From Planctomycetota bacterium (GTDB lineage Bacteria; Planctomycetota; Phycisphaerae; Tepidisphaerales; Tepidisphaeraceae), in assembly GCA_029777755.1 (NCBI GenBank), contig JAKORQ010000244.1, positions 1-10,867 on the forward strand: DNA of 10,867 nt. The letters run 5' to 3'. The position numbers and the translations under genes were made by a program. The notes beneath the pieces are model-generated. The model was given only the letters and a program-made list of their open reading frames with translations, was not told where the DNA came from and made no database searches. Below, piece by piece: positions 1 to 6,943 of this stretch; within the stretch, counting starts at the first letter, position 1, and each line of letters begins with the position of its first letter.

Positions 1-635
1 ACCTGTAGGGGGAAGCGCATGCGATTTTCCAGGTCGCCGCCGTACTCATCTTCACGGAAGTTGCTCAGCGGGGAGAGGAACTCATGCAGCAGGTAGCCGT
101 GGGCCGCGTGTAGTTCGATCACCTGGAATCCCGCATCCACCGCAAGGCGGGCGGCCCGCACGAACTGCTCGAGGATCTCCTCCAGGTCGTGCGGCGTGAT
201 CTCGCGCGGCTCGGCATATGACTCATCAAACTTAACCGGGCTTGGCGCCAGCGGCGTCCACCCGCCGGTCAGCTCATCCAGCAGTTTGCCGCCGCGCCAG
301 GGAGCGTCGGTAGACGCCTTCCTGCCGGCGTGCGCCAACTGGATGCCCGCGACCGCACCGTTGGCCTTGATGAAGCGGACGATGGGAGCGAACGCCTCCG
401 CGTGGGCGGTGGACCAGAGGCCGGTGTCGTATGGCGTGATGCGCCCGATGGGGCTGACCGCAGTGGCCTCGGCGATTACCAGACCCGCACCTCCCACCGC
501 ACGGCTGCCCAGGTGAACCATGTGCCAGTCGTTGGGATGACCTTCCCGGCTGGAGTACATGCACATGGGCGAAACAAACACACGATTGCGGAAAGTGACA
601 CGACGCAGCGCCAGTGGTTCAAATAGCTTTGGCAT
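1..635 (-). CDS. Old Yellow Enzyme family NADH:flavin oxidoreductase (YqjM/XenA type), C-terminus outside the window
   Basis: FMN-dependent ene-reductase, expected to use NAD(P)H to reduce activated C=C bonds in the cytoplasm. The frame is open from the ATG at 635 to the window edge, giving the first 211 residues of a family usually 340-370 long. Visible family signatures are KLFEPL at the N-terminus, SPMCMYSS (residues 22-29, with Cys25 and Tyr27 matching the flavin-tuning Cys and Tyr of YqjM), QLAHAGRK (99-106), the active-site HAAHGYLLHEFLSPL (176-190; His176 and His179 bind substrate, Tyr181 the proton-donor position) and DEYGG (196-200). The insert around 108-127 (PWRGGK to GGW) resembles the XenA-like branch more than YqjM. 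The start is fixed by the conserved N-terminus, although upstream there is only a weak GGGTAG. It lies on the same strand as the glycine-zipper gene, 253 bases downstream of it, so co-transcription is uncertain. The natural substrate cannot be told from sequence. Confidence 0.93.
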   Translation of the reverse strand, partial: MPKLFEPLALRRVTFRNRVFVSPMCMYSSREGHPNDWHMVHLGSRAVGGAGLVIAEATAVSPIGRITPYDTGLWSTAHAEAFAPIVRFIKANGAVAGIQLAHAGRKASTDAPWRGGKLLDELTGGWTPLAPSPVKFDESYAEPREITPHDLEEILEQFVRAARLAVDAGFQVIELHAAHGYLLHEFLSPLSNFREDEYGGDLENRMRFPLQ

Positions 636-737
636 ACTACCCAGATAATAGGTTGCCTGATGGGCGGCAAGGGACGCGGGAAGAGCACGCCCTCGGCGCG
701 CAGCCAAGCAGGGGCTCTCCTGTGGCAGTAGACACAC

Positions 738-815
738 GGAGACGCCGAGGCACGAAGGAAACAGAGGAGTGACGTAGCGACGAAGGGAAGCGCCAGGCTT
801 CCTCCGGCGTCGAGG
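738..815. repeat. Degenerate short-period repeat with nested inverted repeats in an intergenic gap
   Basis: The 253-base gap between the ene-reductase and the glycine-zipper gene has no convincing gene. On the plus strand, from about 734, it shows a loose 7-8 base periodicity: CACGGAG, ACGCCGAG, GCACGAAG, GAAACAGAG. GACGCCG (741-747) is the inverse of CGGCGTC (805-811). Between them sits a tighter hairpin, GGAAGC (786-791) with GCTTCC (797-802), loop GCCAG. I recall similar CACGGAG/CACAGAG-type short arrays in intergenic DNA of planctomycetes and some other phyla, but their function is not known to me. A further 6-bp inverted repeat, CCGCTC (833-838) with GAGCGG (850-855), lies nearer the glycine-zipper gene. 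None has a T-run, so these are not clear terminators. Confidence 0.4.
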
Positions 816-888
816 TGCGCGCTGAGGGCAGGCCGCTCCACTTTTCGCAGAGCGGTTCCCCTTGTGCTGATACCCGAACCGCGCCCAA

Positions 889-1470
889 CTAGATCCCTTC
901 GCTGGGGCGGAGCTGATCGTCGTCCTGTTGCTGCTGGCGCAGGCAGTGCGCCCAGCCATCGCGGCATGCCTCGCGGGCTTCACTCCAGTTGAGCTTGCTG
1001 GAGCCGCGACGCTGTTCCCATTCGCGCTGCAGCTCAGGCTCCAGTTCGGCGAAGTCGCGATCCGGATACCTGGCCCGCGACTCCCAGCCGAAGCGGTATG
1101 CCGGGCCGTAGTCGTCGTAGGTTCCCTCGGCCTGCACATATGGACGATCGCGGAAGTGCTCGCGCCAGTATTGCTCTTCCACGGTTGGATTGATCTGCTC
1201 GGCGACGCCTTTCCCTGCGTATCCTCCCGCTATCGCGCCTGCCACCGCGCCGACAATCGCGCCGGCCGGCGCCGCCGGCCCGGTGGTGGAGGCGCCTATC
1301 GCCGCCCCGGCGGCCGCCCCCGCGGCTGCGCCCGTTACTCCGCCGGCCGCCGCTCCAAGTCCGGTACCGACCGGGTGCGATCCCTTTGCTCCGGTGATGG
1401 GGTCAGGATTTGCGTCACCATGCGCCTGTTTGTTTTCCTGCTTATCGGTCTTCTTTTTCTTCTGTGCCAT
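889..1470 (-). CDS. Glycine-zipper protein with a conserved charged/aromatic C-terminal region, function unknown
   Basis: A 193-residue protein in three parts. Residues 1-30 are very hydrophilic and Lys/Gln-rich (KKKK at 4-7). Residues about 35-92 are almost entirely Gly, Ala, Val and Ile with GxxxG/AxxxG spacing (for example GAAAGAAIG), the glycine-zipper pattern that packs paired membrane or membrane-associated helices. Residues 96-178 are charged and aromatic, with YWREHFRDRPYV (101-112), YGPAYRFGWE (121-130) and a W-x-x-A-R-x-A-x-x-x-W pattern (162-173). I recall comparable YWRE...RPYV...PAYRFG regions in uncharacterised bacterial proteins annotated only as hypothetical. There is no signal peptide, because the N-terminus is polar. 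The start has a good ribosome site (CTGGAG about 6 bases before the ATG). Membrane insertion or self-association is inferred from the zipper only. The C-terminal tail is Gln/Asp-rich. Confidence 0.85.
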   Translation of the reverse strand: MAQKKKKTDKQENKQAHGDANPDPITGAKGSHPVGTGLGAAAGGVTGAAAGAAAGAAIGASTTGPAAPAGAIVGAVAGAIAGGYAGKGVAEQINPTVEEQYWREHFRDRPYVQAEGTYDDYGPAYRFGWESRARYPDRDFAELEPELQREWEQRRGSSKLNWSEAREACRDGWAHCLRQQQQDDDQLRPSEGI

Positions 1471-1643
1471 CTCTATCTCCAGTTACAGCCAGCATTGATG
1501 CCGGCGTCTTCGTGCCCGCAGATGGGGTTTGCAATCGCCGTACCGACGGAGCGATCAGCACATAAAGCAGGATGGAAGCTGACGATGCGGCAGACTGTCG
1601 CCGGGGTTTCCCCTAGCCGACGTTACGAAACAAAACTCAATTG

Positions 1644-1671
1644 TTGACATAGCAGATATCAAGGTCATTAT
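1644..1671 (+). promoter_or_regulatory. Sigma70-type promoter for the first URO-D-like gene
   Basis: A perfect -35 box TTGACA (1644-1649) is followed after 16 bases by CATTAT (1666-1671), which matches the -10 consensus at four of six positions. Transcription would begin near 1678, about 23 bases before the ATG at 1701, leaving room for the AAAGGG ribosome site (1686-1691). The spacer contains ATATCAA (1656-1662), the reverse complement of TTGATAT. This resembles the motif repeated upstream of the AraC gene near 6930. Confidence 0.6.
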
Positions 1672-1700
1672 GTCCGTGGGCACATAAAGGGACGCGGACA

Positions 1701-2861
1701 ATGACAAATCGCGAGCGCATCAACGCCGTTCTGCACTACCAGCCGTACGACCGCCTGCCAATCGTTCACTTCGGGTTCTGGCGAGAGACTCTGCAGAAAT
1801 GGGCCCAGGAAGGGCACGTCACCGCCGAGGAGGCCGAGAAATGGCATGACGGCAACATCTATGACGTTGCCATCTCCAAGAAGCTGGGTTTCGACTGCAA
1901 CTGGAGCTGCCAGTTTGGCGCCAACACGCATCTTTTCCCCGGTTTTGAGCAGCGGGTGGTTCGTGAGTTTCCCGATGGCTCGCGGCATGTGCTGAACTGG
2001 GAAGGGGTGATCGAACTGGATGTGCCGGGTGCGGTGTCGATCCGCTCGGAGATCGAGCACACCCTGAAGGACCGCGCCAGTTGGGAGGAGCACTACAAGT
2101 GGCGGCTGGAGTGGTCGGAACAGCGCATCACCGACGCGTGGGTGCGCATCAGCGACACCGAATACCTGCAGTGGAAGAACGGCGGCATGGAGTGGCTGAA
2201 GAACAACCAGCGCGACTTCTTCCTGGGGATCTGGTCCGGGTCGTTCTATGGCAACTTCCGCAATATAGTCGGCGTGGAAAACTCGGCTTACATGATGATC
2301 GACGATGAGCCGCTGTTTGACGAAATCCTCGATGTCTACGGAGACCTGGCGTATCGCAACGTCGAGTACATCCTCACGCGCGTCGGCGGCGTGTTTGATT
2401 TTGCCCACATGTGGGAGGACATTTGCTTCAAGACCGGCCCGCTGGTTGCCCCGGATGTGTTCCGCAAGAAGGTCGGCCCGCACTACAGGAAGGTGACTGA
2501 CCTGCTGCGCAAGTACGGTATCGACATCGTCTCCATCGACTGCGATGGCTGCATCGATGCCCTGGTTCCCATCTGGCTGGAGAATGGTGTGAACACAATG
2601 TTCCCCATCGAGGTCGGTACATGGGGCGCCAGCATCAAGCCCTGGCGGGAGAAGTATGGCCGGGAACTGCGTGGCGTGGGTGGCATGAACAAGGTTGTCT
2701 TTGCGCGCGACCGGGCTGCGATCGATGAAGAGGTGGAACGATTGCGTCCGCTGGTCGACCTGGGCGGCTACATCCCGTGCCCCGATCATCGCATACCGCC
2801 GGACGCCAAGTGGGAACTGGTGCGGTACTACTGCGACCGCATGCACCAGGTGTTCGGCTAA
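1701..2861 (+). CDS. Uroporphyrinogen decarboxylase-like (URO-D fold) protein, DxDG/PDHRxPP subtype
   Basis: A 386-residue cytoplasmic protein of the URO-D/methylcobamide:CoM methyltransferase superfamily. It begins MTNRERINAVLHYQPYDRLP, the usual opening of URO-D-like paralogues, and lacks the RQAGR substrate-binding signature of true HemE, so a haem-synthesis role is unlikely. Near the C-terminus are IDCDG (279-283), IWLENGVNTMFPIEVGTW (291-308) and GGYIPCPDHRIPPD (355-368). By position, Asp280/Asp282 replace the HxC zinc ligands of MtaA/MtbA-type enzymes and His363 stands near the distal Cys, so this subtype may bind a different metal or none. AAAGGG sits 9 bases before the ATG, and a good promoter lies at 1644-1671. 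The gene stands alone: the next is 203 bases away and unrelated. A cobamide- or O-demethylation-linked role is possible but unproven. The fold assignment is secure, the substrate is not. Confidence 0.9.
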   Translation: MTNRERINAVLHYQPYDRLPIVHFGFWRETLQKWAQEGHVTAEEAEKWHDGNIYDVAISKKLGFDCNWSCQFGANTHLFPGFEQRVVREFPDGSRHVLNWEGVIELDVPGAVSIRSEIEHTLKDRASWEEHYKWRLEWSEQRITDAWVRISDTEYLQWKNGGMEWLKNNQRDFFLGIWSGSFYGNFRNIVGVENSAYMMIDDEPLFDEILDVYGDLAYRNVEYILTRVGGVFDFAHMWEDICFKTGPLVAPDVFRKKVGPHYRKVTDLLRKYGIDIVSIDCDGCIDALVPIWLENGVNTMFPIEVGTWGASIKPWREKYGRELRGVGGMNKVVFARDRAAIDEEVERLRPLVDLGGYIPCPDHRIPPDAKWELVRYYCDRMHQVFG

Positions 2862-3007
2862 CGGCCCAGCCCGTGTCACAATTTGCATATCGTGGCGTGG
2901 CAAATACGTGCCACCACATCTATTCGCGCATCGGCATATGACATTTCGCCGATTTCGTGATATTCACTGCGTTGTGGGAGCAGTTGGGGGCACTGCGGCA
3001 TTGAAAT

Positions 3008-3036
3008 TTGGATAGGTGAGAATAAGGTGCAATAAT
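3008..3036 (+). promoter_or_regulatory. Possible promoter of the receiver-domain gene
   Basis: AATAAT (3031-3036) matches five of six -10 positions. It lies 17 bases after TTGGAT (3008-3013), a poor -35 that shares only TTG with the consensus. The position, about 28 bases before the ATG at 3065, suits a promoter. The stretch 2862-3007 shows no gene and no better promoter. Confidence 0.27.
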
Positions 3037-3064
3037 CAGGGGGTGTGGGGGCTTGGAGTAACCT

Positions 3065-3463
3065 ATGAGCAGTGTGTTAGAAGGAAAACGTATTCTGTTG
3101 GTGGACGATGATCCTGACATCATCCAGAGCATCGAGGCCGCCTTTGAACCCAGCGGTGCGATCATCGAGACAGCAACCAACGGCAACAAGGCCGTTGAGA
3201 TGTGCGAGGCGAATACTCCCGACCTCATGATCCTCGACATGATGCTGCCCGGGCGTTCGGGCTTCCTCGTCCTGGAGAAGGTCAAGGCCCGCAAGCCGCG
3301 CAACGCCAAGCCGCTGGTCATCATGATTACCGGCAACCCCGGCGGGCGTCACAAGATGTATGCCGAGAGCCTGGGCGTCTCCGCTTACTTCAACAAACCC
3401 GTGAAGATGGACAAGCTGGTCGCCACCGCCGAGCAGTTGCTCTCGGCCGAGGCCTCCGCCTGA
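3065..3463 (+). CDS. Stand-alone response-regulator receiver (CheY-like) protein
   Basis: A 132-residue single receiver domain with no output domain. It has the phosphorylation pocket of the family: the acidic cluster LLVDDDPD (11-18), the phospho-acceptor Asp58 in LMILDMMLPG (54-63), Thr89 in MITG, and Lys111 in the FNKPV motif (109-113). It should accept phosphate from a histidine kinase or phosphotransfer protein and act by protein contact, because there is no DNA-binding or enzymatic domain. GGAG lies 6 bases before the ATG. No histidine kinase, CheA or chemotaxis gene is in the window, so its partner is unknown. A terminator-like hairpin at 3522-3553 separates it from the downstream exported protein, which argues for a monocistronic transcript. 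The segment after Thr89 (NPGGRHKMYAESLG) is slightly longer than in classical CheY. Confidence 0.93.
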   Translation: MSSVLEGKRILLVDDDPDIIQSIEAAFEPSGAIIETATNGNKAVEMCEANTPDLMILDMMLPGRSGFLVLEKVKARKPRNAKPLVIMITGNPGGRHKMYAESLGVSAYFNKPVKMDKLVATAEQLLSAEASA

Positions 3464-3521
3464 TCCGTCAATCATCAAACCGACAGTCACAGCCGAGCGA
3501 TCGTCTGAGCATGGACAGGAC

Positions 3522-3553
3522 CTGCCCCGTGGCTTGTGTCGCGGGGCAGTTTT
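3522..3553 (+). terminator. Intrinsic terminator after the receiver gene
   Basis: CTGCCCCG (3522-3529) pairs perfectly with CGGGGCAG (3542-3549) across a 12-base loop and is followed at once by TTTT (3550-3553). It lies 59 bases after the receiver stop codon and upstream of the ribosome site of the next gene. That gene must therefore have its own promoter between about 3554 and 3676, where I see only weak boxes (for example TATTAC at 3609-3614). Confidence 0.7.
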
Positions 3554-3689
3554 GTGCGCGCTAATTATAAAACTGTGCCAAATGGGTAATTGCCGGCGTT
3601 GTTTGCTGTATTACCATGGACTACCGTTCTCCGCCTGGTTGTCAGGCGCCGGACATGGAGACAAACACAAGTCATTGGAAGGAGCAGAT

Positions 3690-5453
3690 ATGCGCCCTGT
3701 GATAGGGATGGCGTCGGCCGGTCTGTGCGTGATGGCGTTGGGCGTGAGCGCCGGCGCCCAGGCTCTCACCAGCGTGCCGGATGACGCAATACTTTTCGTT
3801 CGGGTCAAGAACCTGGAGGAGGCCAGCAAGAAGATCGGCGCCCTGATGCAGGATTGGGGCGTGGCCGAGATGCAGCCGATGCTCGCCGATCCACTTGCTG
3901 CCCTAGAGGGGATGAGCAATCTGCAGAACGGGCTGAATCGCGGCGGCGAGGCAGCCATCATCTTCTTCAACCCCATGGTCGTGCCGCAGGGCGGCCAGCC
4001 CATGGTGATCATGCTGCCGGTGGCTGACTACGCGGCTTTCCTCGGCAACTTCGACGATGCCGATGCCCAGGGCGAGATTACCGAGATCACCATGCCCATG
4101 AGCGGCGAGGCCGGCTATGTCACCCACTGGGGCGGGTTTGCCGCCATTTCACCCACGCGTCAACTGCTCGCACAGAAGCCTCGCGCCACCAGGGTGGAGG
4201 GCCTGACCGCCAGGCAGCTTGCCGATCGTGACGTCACCGCTTACCTGAATTTCCAGGGCTTCCGGGACCAGGTCTCGGGATATCTGGCGTTCGGGCGGAT
4301 GGCGGCGCTGGGGCAGCTTGATCAAAACAACAATGTTGCGCCCGAGCAAGCCAAATACAGGCCGTTGATGAAGGCGGCAATGGGTCAGTTGTTCAATGGC
4401 CTGGACCACTTCATCAACGAGACGCGGGCCATAACCGTCGGCGCTGATTTCGCCGCGGACGGCGTCTCGCTCACCATCATGACGGAGTTCGAGCCTGATA
4501 CCTACCTGGGGATCCTGACTTCGAACTGGAAAACGCCTGAGAGCAAGCTCGGGGCCGGCCTTCCTGAGGACCGCTACGTTGCCATCGGCACCAGCGCCCT
4601 TGACAGCGCCAGCACGATCAAACTGTTCGATGACATGACGGCGCCGGTGCTCGCCGAGGCAAAGAAGCTTGGCGACGAGGCCAAGCCGGTGATCGACTAC
4701 ATTGAGGCGATGAAGGAGTACTGGAAGGCAGCCGAGGTACAGAGCTTCGGCCTGCAGCCAGGATCCGGCGCGCCGGGTGAGTCGCCGCTGTTTGACGTGG
4801 TGGCGATCATGCATGGCGATGCGGCCGCCATCGTGGAGTCGCAGTCGCGCATGGCCGCGCTGCAGAATGACTTCTCGAGGATGCTGCAGATGCCCAACAC
4901 CGCCACCACCACCATCGAGGTGGCCAAGGGCGCCAAGGTGGTCGACGGCGTCAGCTTTGACCAGATGCTCACGAAGGTGATTCCCGGCGACAACGCCGAT
5001 GACGTGATCGCCCAGCAGAACATCAAGATGATGGAGATGATCTACGGAAAGGGTGGCTTTTCCGCGCTGATGGGGACGGTTAATGACAAGACAGTGCTGG
5101 TCACCTCCTCCCGAGATGATGCCGCGATCGGCAACGCCATCAAGGCTTCGCGCGAGGGCCAGACCGTGGTAGCGCAGGCCGCCGGCACCAGTGCCGTGGC
5201 CGCCAAGCTGCCGCAGAAGCCGATCTTCTCGATGTTCATCTATGGCGATCAGCTCATGAACCTTATCTCGCGGGCATCGGAGATCTTCGCCGGGACACCC
5301 ATCCAGACGCAGATCGCCGCCGATACTCCGCCGCTTGGCGTGACGGTGAGCACCGAAGGCTCGGCCGTTCGCTATGACTACCAGGTTCCCTCGCCGCTGG
5401 TGAAAGCGCTGGTTGGCGTCGCGAAGAGTGAGGCCATGAAGGACCAGCAGTAG
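3690..5453 (+). CDS. Exported protein of unknown function with three recurring LPxD-type segments
   Basis: The frame is open from 3534, but the real start is almost certainly the ATG at 3690. It follows GGAAGGAG by 5 bases and begins a classical signal peptide, MRPVIGMASAGLCVMALG, with likely cleavage after AQA (residues 23-25). Earlier starts would put the terminator hairpin next to or inside the coding region. The product has 587 residues and is probably periplasmic or cell-surface, with no later transmembrane helix that I can see. The mature part opens SVPDDAILFVRVKNLEEAS (28-46). A related segment, GLPEDRYVAIGTSALDSAS, starts at 290, and a weaker KLPQKPIFSMFIYG at 506. This suggests a repeated domain that diverged after duplication. 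I recall similar openings (V-P-x-D-A-x-x-x-x-x-V-K-N-L) in planctomycete hypothetical proteins, perhaps DUF3352-like. No catalytic motif is visible. Its own promoter is unclear, and a strong terminator follows. Confidence 0.85.
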   Translation: MRPVIGMASAGLCVMALGVSAGAQALTSVPDDAILFVRVKNLEEASKKIGALMQDWGVAEMQPMLADPLAALEGMSNLQNGLNRGGEAAIIFFNPMVVPQGGQPMVIMLPVADYAAFLGNFDDADAQGEITEITMPMSGEAGYVTHWGGFAAISPTRQLLAQKPRATRVEGLTARQLADRDVTAYLNFQGFRDQVSGYLAFGRMAALGQLDQNNNVAPEQAKYRPLMKAAMGQLFNGLDHFINETRAITVGADFAADGVSLTIMTEFEPDTYLGILTSNWKTPESKLGAGLPEDRYVAIGTSALDSASTIKLFDDMTAPVLAEAKKLGDEAKPVIDYIEAMKEYWKAAEVQSFGLQPGSGAPGESPLFDVVAIMHGDAAAIVESQSRMAALQNDFSRMLQMPNTATTTIEVAKGAKVVDGVSFDQMLTKVIPGDNADDVIAQQNIKMMEMIYGKGGFSALMGTVNDKTVLVTSSRDDAAIGNAIKASREGQTVVAQAAGTSAVAAKLPQKPIFSMFIYGDQLMNLISRASEIFAGTPIQTQIAADTPPLGVTVSTEGSAVRYDYQVPSPLVKALVGVAKSEAMKDQQ

Positions 5454-5485
5454 CCCAAACTGGAGTCACGATCAGCGAGAATCAT

Positions 5486-5518
5486 CAGGCCCGGGACATG
5501 AGCGTCCCGGGCCTGTTT
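5486..5518 (+). terminator. Strong intrinsic terminator after the exported-protein gene
   Basis: A perfect 12-bp stem, CAGGCCCGGGAC (5486-5497) with GTCCCGGGCCTG (5504-5515), has a 6-base loop ATGAGC and is followed by TTT. It starts 33 bases after the stop codon at 5453. The perfect stem may also stop transcription coming from the convergent URO-D-like gene, although there is no T-run on that side. Confidence 0.82.
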
Positions 5519-5643
5519 GCGTTTGGAGCTTCGAGACCATGGGCACTCGCAGGATCAGCAGGCAGTTCCGCCGGAACTGCGTCAGGCAAGGTGATTCTCG
5601 ACGAGCATGCACGATTGGCAGACGTTCGCCGCTCCGAAGTCCC

Positions 5644-5663
5644 GCGGCTTGAGGACAAGCCGC
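5644..5663. terminator. Second hairpin in the convergent gap, probable transcription end for the minus-strand URO-D-like gene
   Basis: GCGGCTTG (5644-5651) pairs perfectly with CAAGCCGC (5656-5663) over a 4-base loop AGGA. It lies 33 bases beyond the stop codon of the minus-strand gene ending at 5697. A short TTT (5664-5666) follows on the plus strand, and there is no U-tract on the minus strand. The location fits a terminator or a 3'-end stabilising hairpin, but the direction is uncertain. Confidence 0.5.
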
Positions 5664-5696
5664 TTTACTGTCAGCAGATCAGCTCCAGTGAGCGCT

Positions 5697-6839
5697 CTAC
5701 CGGTACCGGCCGTACGTTCGTGCCGTCTCCACCATCGCGCGTATGTTCTCGTCGGGAGTATCCCGTCCGCACTGGTCGCCGGTGGAGAGGATAAAACGCC
5801 CGCCCTCGGCCGCATCATCTATCGCCTGCATGCTGGCCCGGCGGACATCCTCCACCGTGCCGCGCAGCATGACATTGGTGGTGTGCAGGTTTCCCTTGAG
5901 CGTCAGCTTGTGGCCGTACAGCCGCTTCAACTCCTTAAGGTTACAGTCGCCCATCGGGGGGATCTCCAGCGGGTCAATCACCGTGAGGTTGGTTTCCTCA
6001 GCCATGATCTTCACCAGCTCGCGTTCCGGGCCGCAGGAGTGAACGTGCGTCATGAAACCATGCTCGGTGGCAAGCTCGATGGCACGCTTCACGGCCGGGA
6101 AGGCCAGTTGACGGAATATCTCGACCGTCTGGAAGACCAATGTGCCCGAGCCGCCGACACACAGGAAGTCCGGCCGCTCTTCCGGCTTAAGCGAGAGAAT
6201 GTTGGCAAAGCGCCGCTCGACTGCCTCCACGCGCTCCTGCGCCCACTTCTCGTGGAGTTCGGGATGATCGTAGTAGTTGTAGATATCCTCGGCCGACTTT
6301 AGGGCGCTCGTCTGGGCGACGAACACGCCCACCAGCCCCTGGTCGCCCATCAGCTCCTTGCAGCGTTTGAGCCCGCCGGGGCCGCGATCAACCGGCTTTA
6401 CTCCCTCCAGAGGCTCGTAGCGCTTGGGTATGGGATCCAGCCCGATCTTCTCCGGCCGAACACCATTCGTTGGAGAATCGGCGACGTAATAGACATCCAC
6501 GCGGTCATGCCAGATGCGCCGCCCGTTCTCCACGTATGACTTCTGCGTCACGATCATGCGATCGTTGCGATGGACGATGAACGTCTCCCACTCAGGGCCA
6601 TCGGCAGTTTCGTCAGGAAACACCGGCCAGAAGTATCCATCCATCACCGCATCGATATCGAAGTGCTTCGCGCAGGCGATGTACGCCTCCCAGATGGGCG
6701 GGTCGTTGTAGAGGTACAGATCCCAGAAGGGCTTGCCCGTCAGGCGGGCGGGGATCATGTTAGAGAAGTCGGGCGCCACCGGCACACAATCGGGGATCTG
6801 CCCCGAGAGAGTCGCGAGAAGTCGTTCACGCGGAGTCAT
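5697..6839 (-). CDS. URO-D fold protein, MtaA/CmuA-like with HxC...C ligand pattern
   Basis: A 380-residue cytoplasmic protein of the uroporphyrinogen decarboxylase/methylcobamide methyltransferase superfamily. The open frame extends upstream to 7028, but that start would run through the divergent AraC gene. The ATG at 6839 follows AGAGGA by 6 bases and gives the usual MTPRERLLATLSGQIPDCVP opening, so it is preferred. HSCG (267-270) followed by CGRDTPDENI (357-366) matches the H-x-C...C zinc-ligand arrangement known from MtaA/MtbA-type methyltransferases, which activate a thiol for methyl transfer from a corrinoid. The HemE RQAGR signature is absent. No corrinoid protein or corrinoid-activation gene is in the window, so a methyltransferase role is inference. 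It is divergent from the AraC-type regulator 104 bases away and probably controlled by it. It differs clearly from the other URO-D-like protein in the window, so it is not a recent duplicate. Confidence 0.92.
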   Translation of the reverse strand: MTPRERLLATLSGQIPDCVPVAPDFSNMIPARLTGKPFWDLYLYNDPPIWEAYIACAKHFDIDAVMDGYFWPVFPDETADGPEWETFIVHRNDRMIVTQKSYVENGRRIWHDRVDVYYVADSPTNGVRPEKIGLDPIPKRYEPLEGVKPVDRGPGGLKRCKELMGDQGLVGVFVAQTSALKSAEDIYNYYDHPELHEKWAQERVEAVERRFANILSLKPEERPDFLCVGGSGTLVFQTVEIFRQLAFPAVKRAIELATEHGFMTHVHSCGPERELVKIMAEETNLTVIDPLEIPPMGDCNLKELKRLYGHKLTLKGNLHTTNVMLRGTVEDVRRASMQAIDDAAEGGRFILSTGDQCGRDTPDENIRAMVETARTYGRYR

Positions 6840-6901
6840 GCTCGTCCTCTTTCGCTTGAGACGCGCTTCAGCGTATCTGCACGAATCGGACGTTTCTTGC
6901 C

Positions 6902-6937
6902 ACTGATAAGGACCGTTATTGATGTTAAACTGATATT
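6902..6937 (+). promoter_or_regulatory. Candidate operator: three CTGATA-like repeats between the divergent URO-D-like and AraC genes
   Basis: ACTGATAAG (6902-6910), ATTGATGTT (6918-6926) and ACTGATATT (6929-6937) are direct repeats with start-to-start spacings of 16 and 11 bases; the second is close to one helical turn. They end just before the AraC ATG at 6944. Direct half-sites about one to two turns apart are the usual target of AraC-type dimers with two helix-turn-helix motifs each. TTGCCA (6897-6902) is a fair -35 box for the rightward gene, but no good -10 accompanies it, and I see no convincing minus-strand promoter by eye. Confidence 0.4.
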
Positions 6938-6943
6938 TGTTCC

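Noticed and set aside
637..888. An 83-codon minus-strand frame directly after the glycine-zipper gene
   Set aside because: Its Ser/Arg/Pro-rich translation comes from the degenerate repeat. There is no ribosome site and no family resemblance.
928..1647. A 239-codon plus-strand frame opposite the glycine-zipper gene
   Set aside because: It mirrors the Gly/Ala-rich region. The minus-strand frame has a ribosome site and conserved aromatic motifs.
1668..2903. A 411-codon open frame antisense to the first URO-D-like gene
   Set aside because: It lies opposite a clear family protein. Its translation has no recognisable motif and is explained by the GC-rich third-position bias of the real gene.
2897..2914. 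Hairpin GTGGCA/TGCCAC after the first URO-D-like gene
   Set aside because: The stem has only 6 bp with no T-run. It is too weak to call a terminator.
4149..4814. A 221-codon minus-strand frame inside the exported-protein gene
   Set aside because: It is a shadow of the real frame, with no motif and no start signal.
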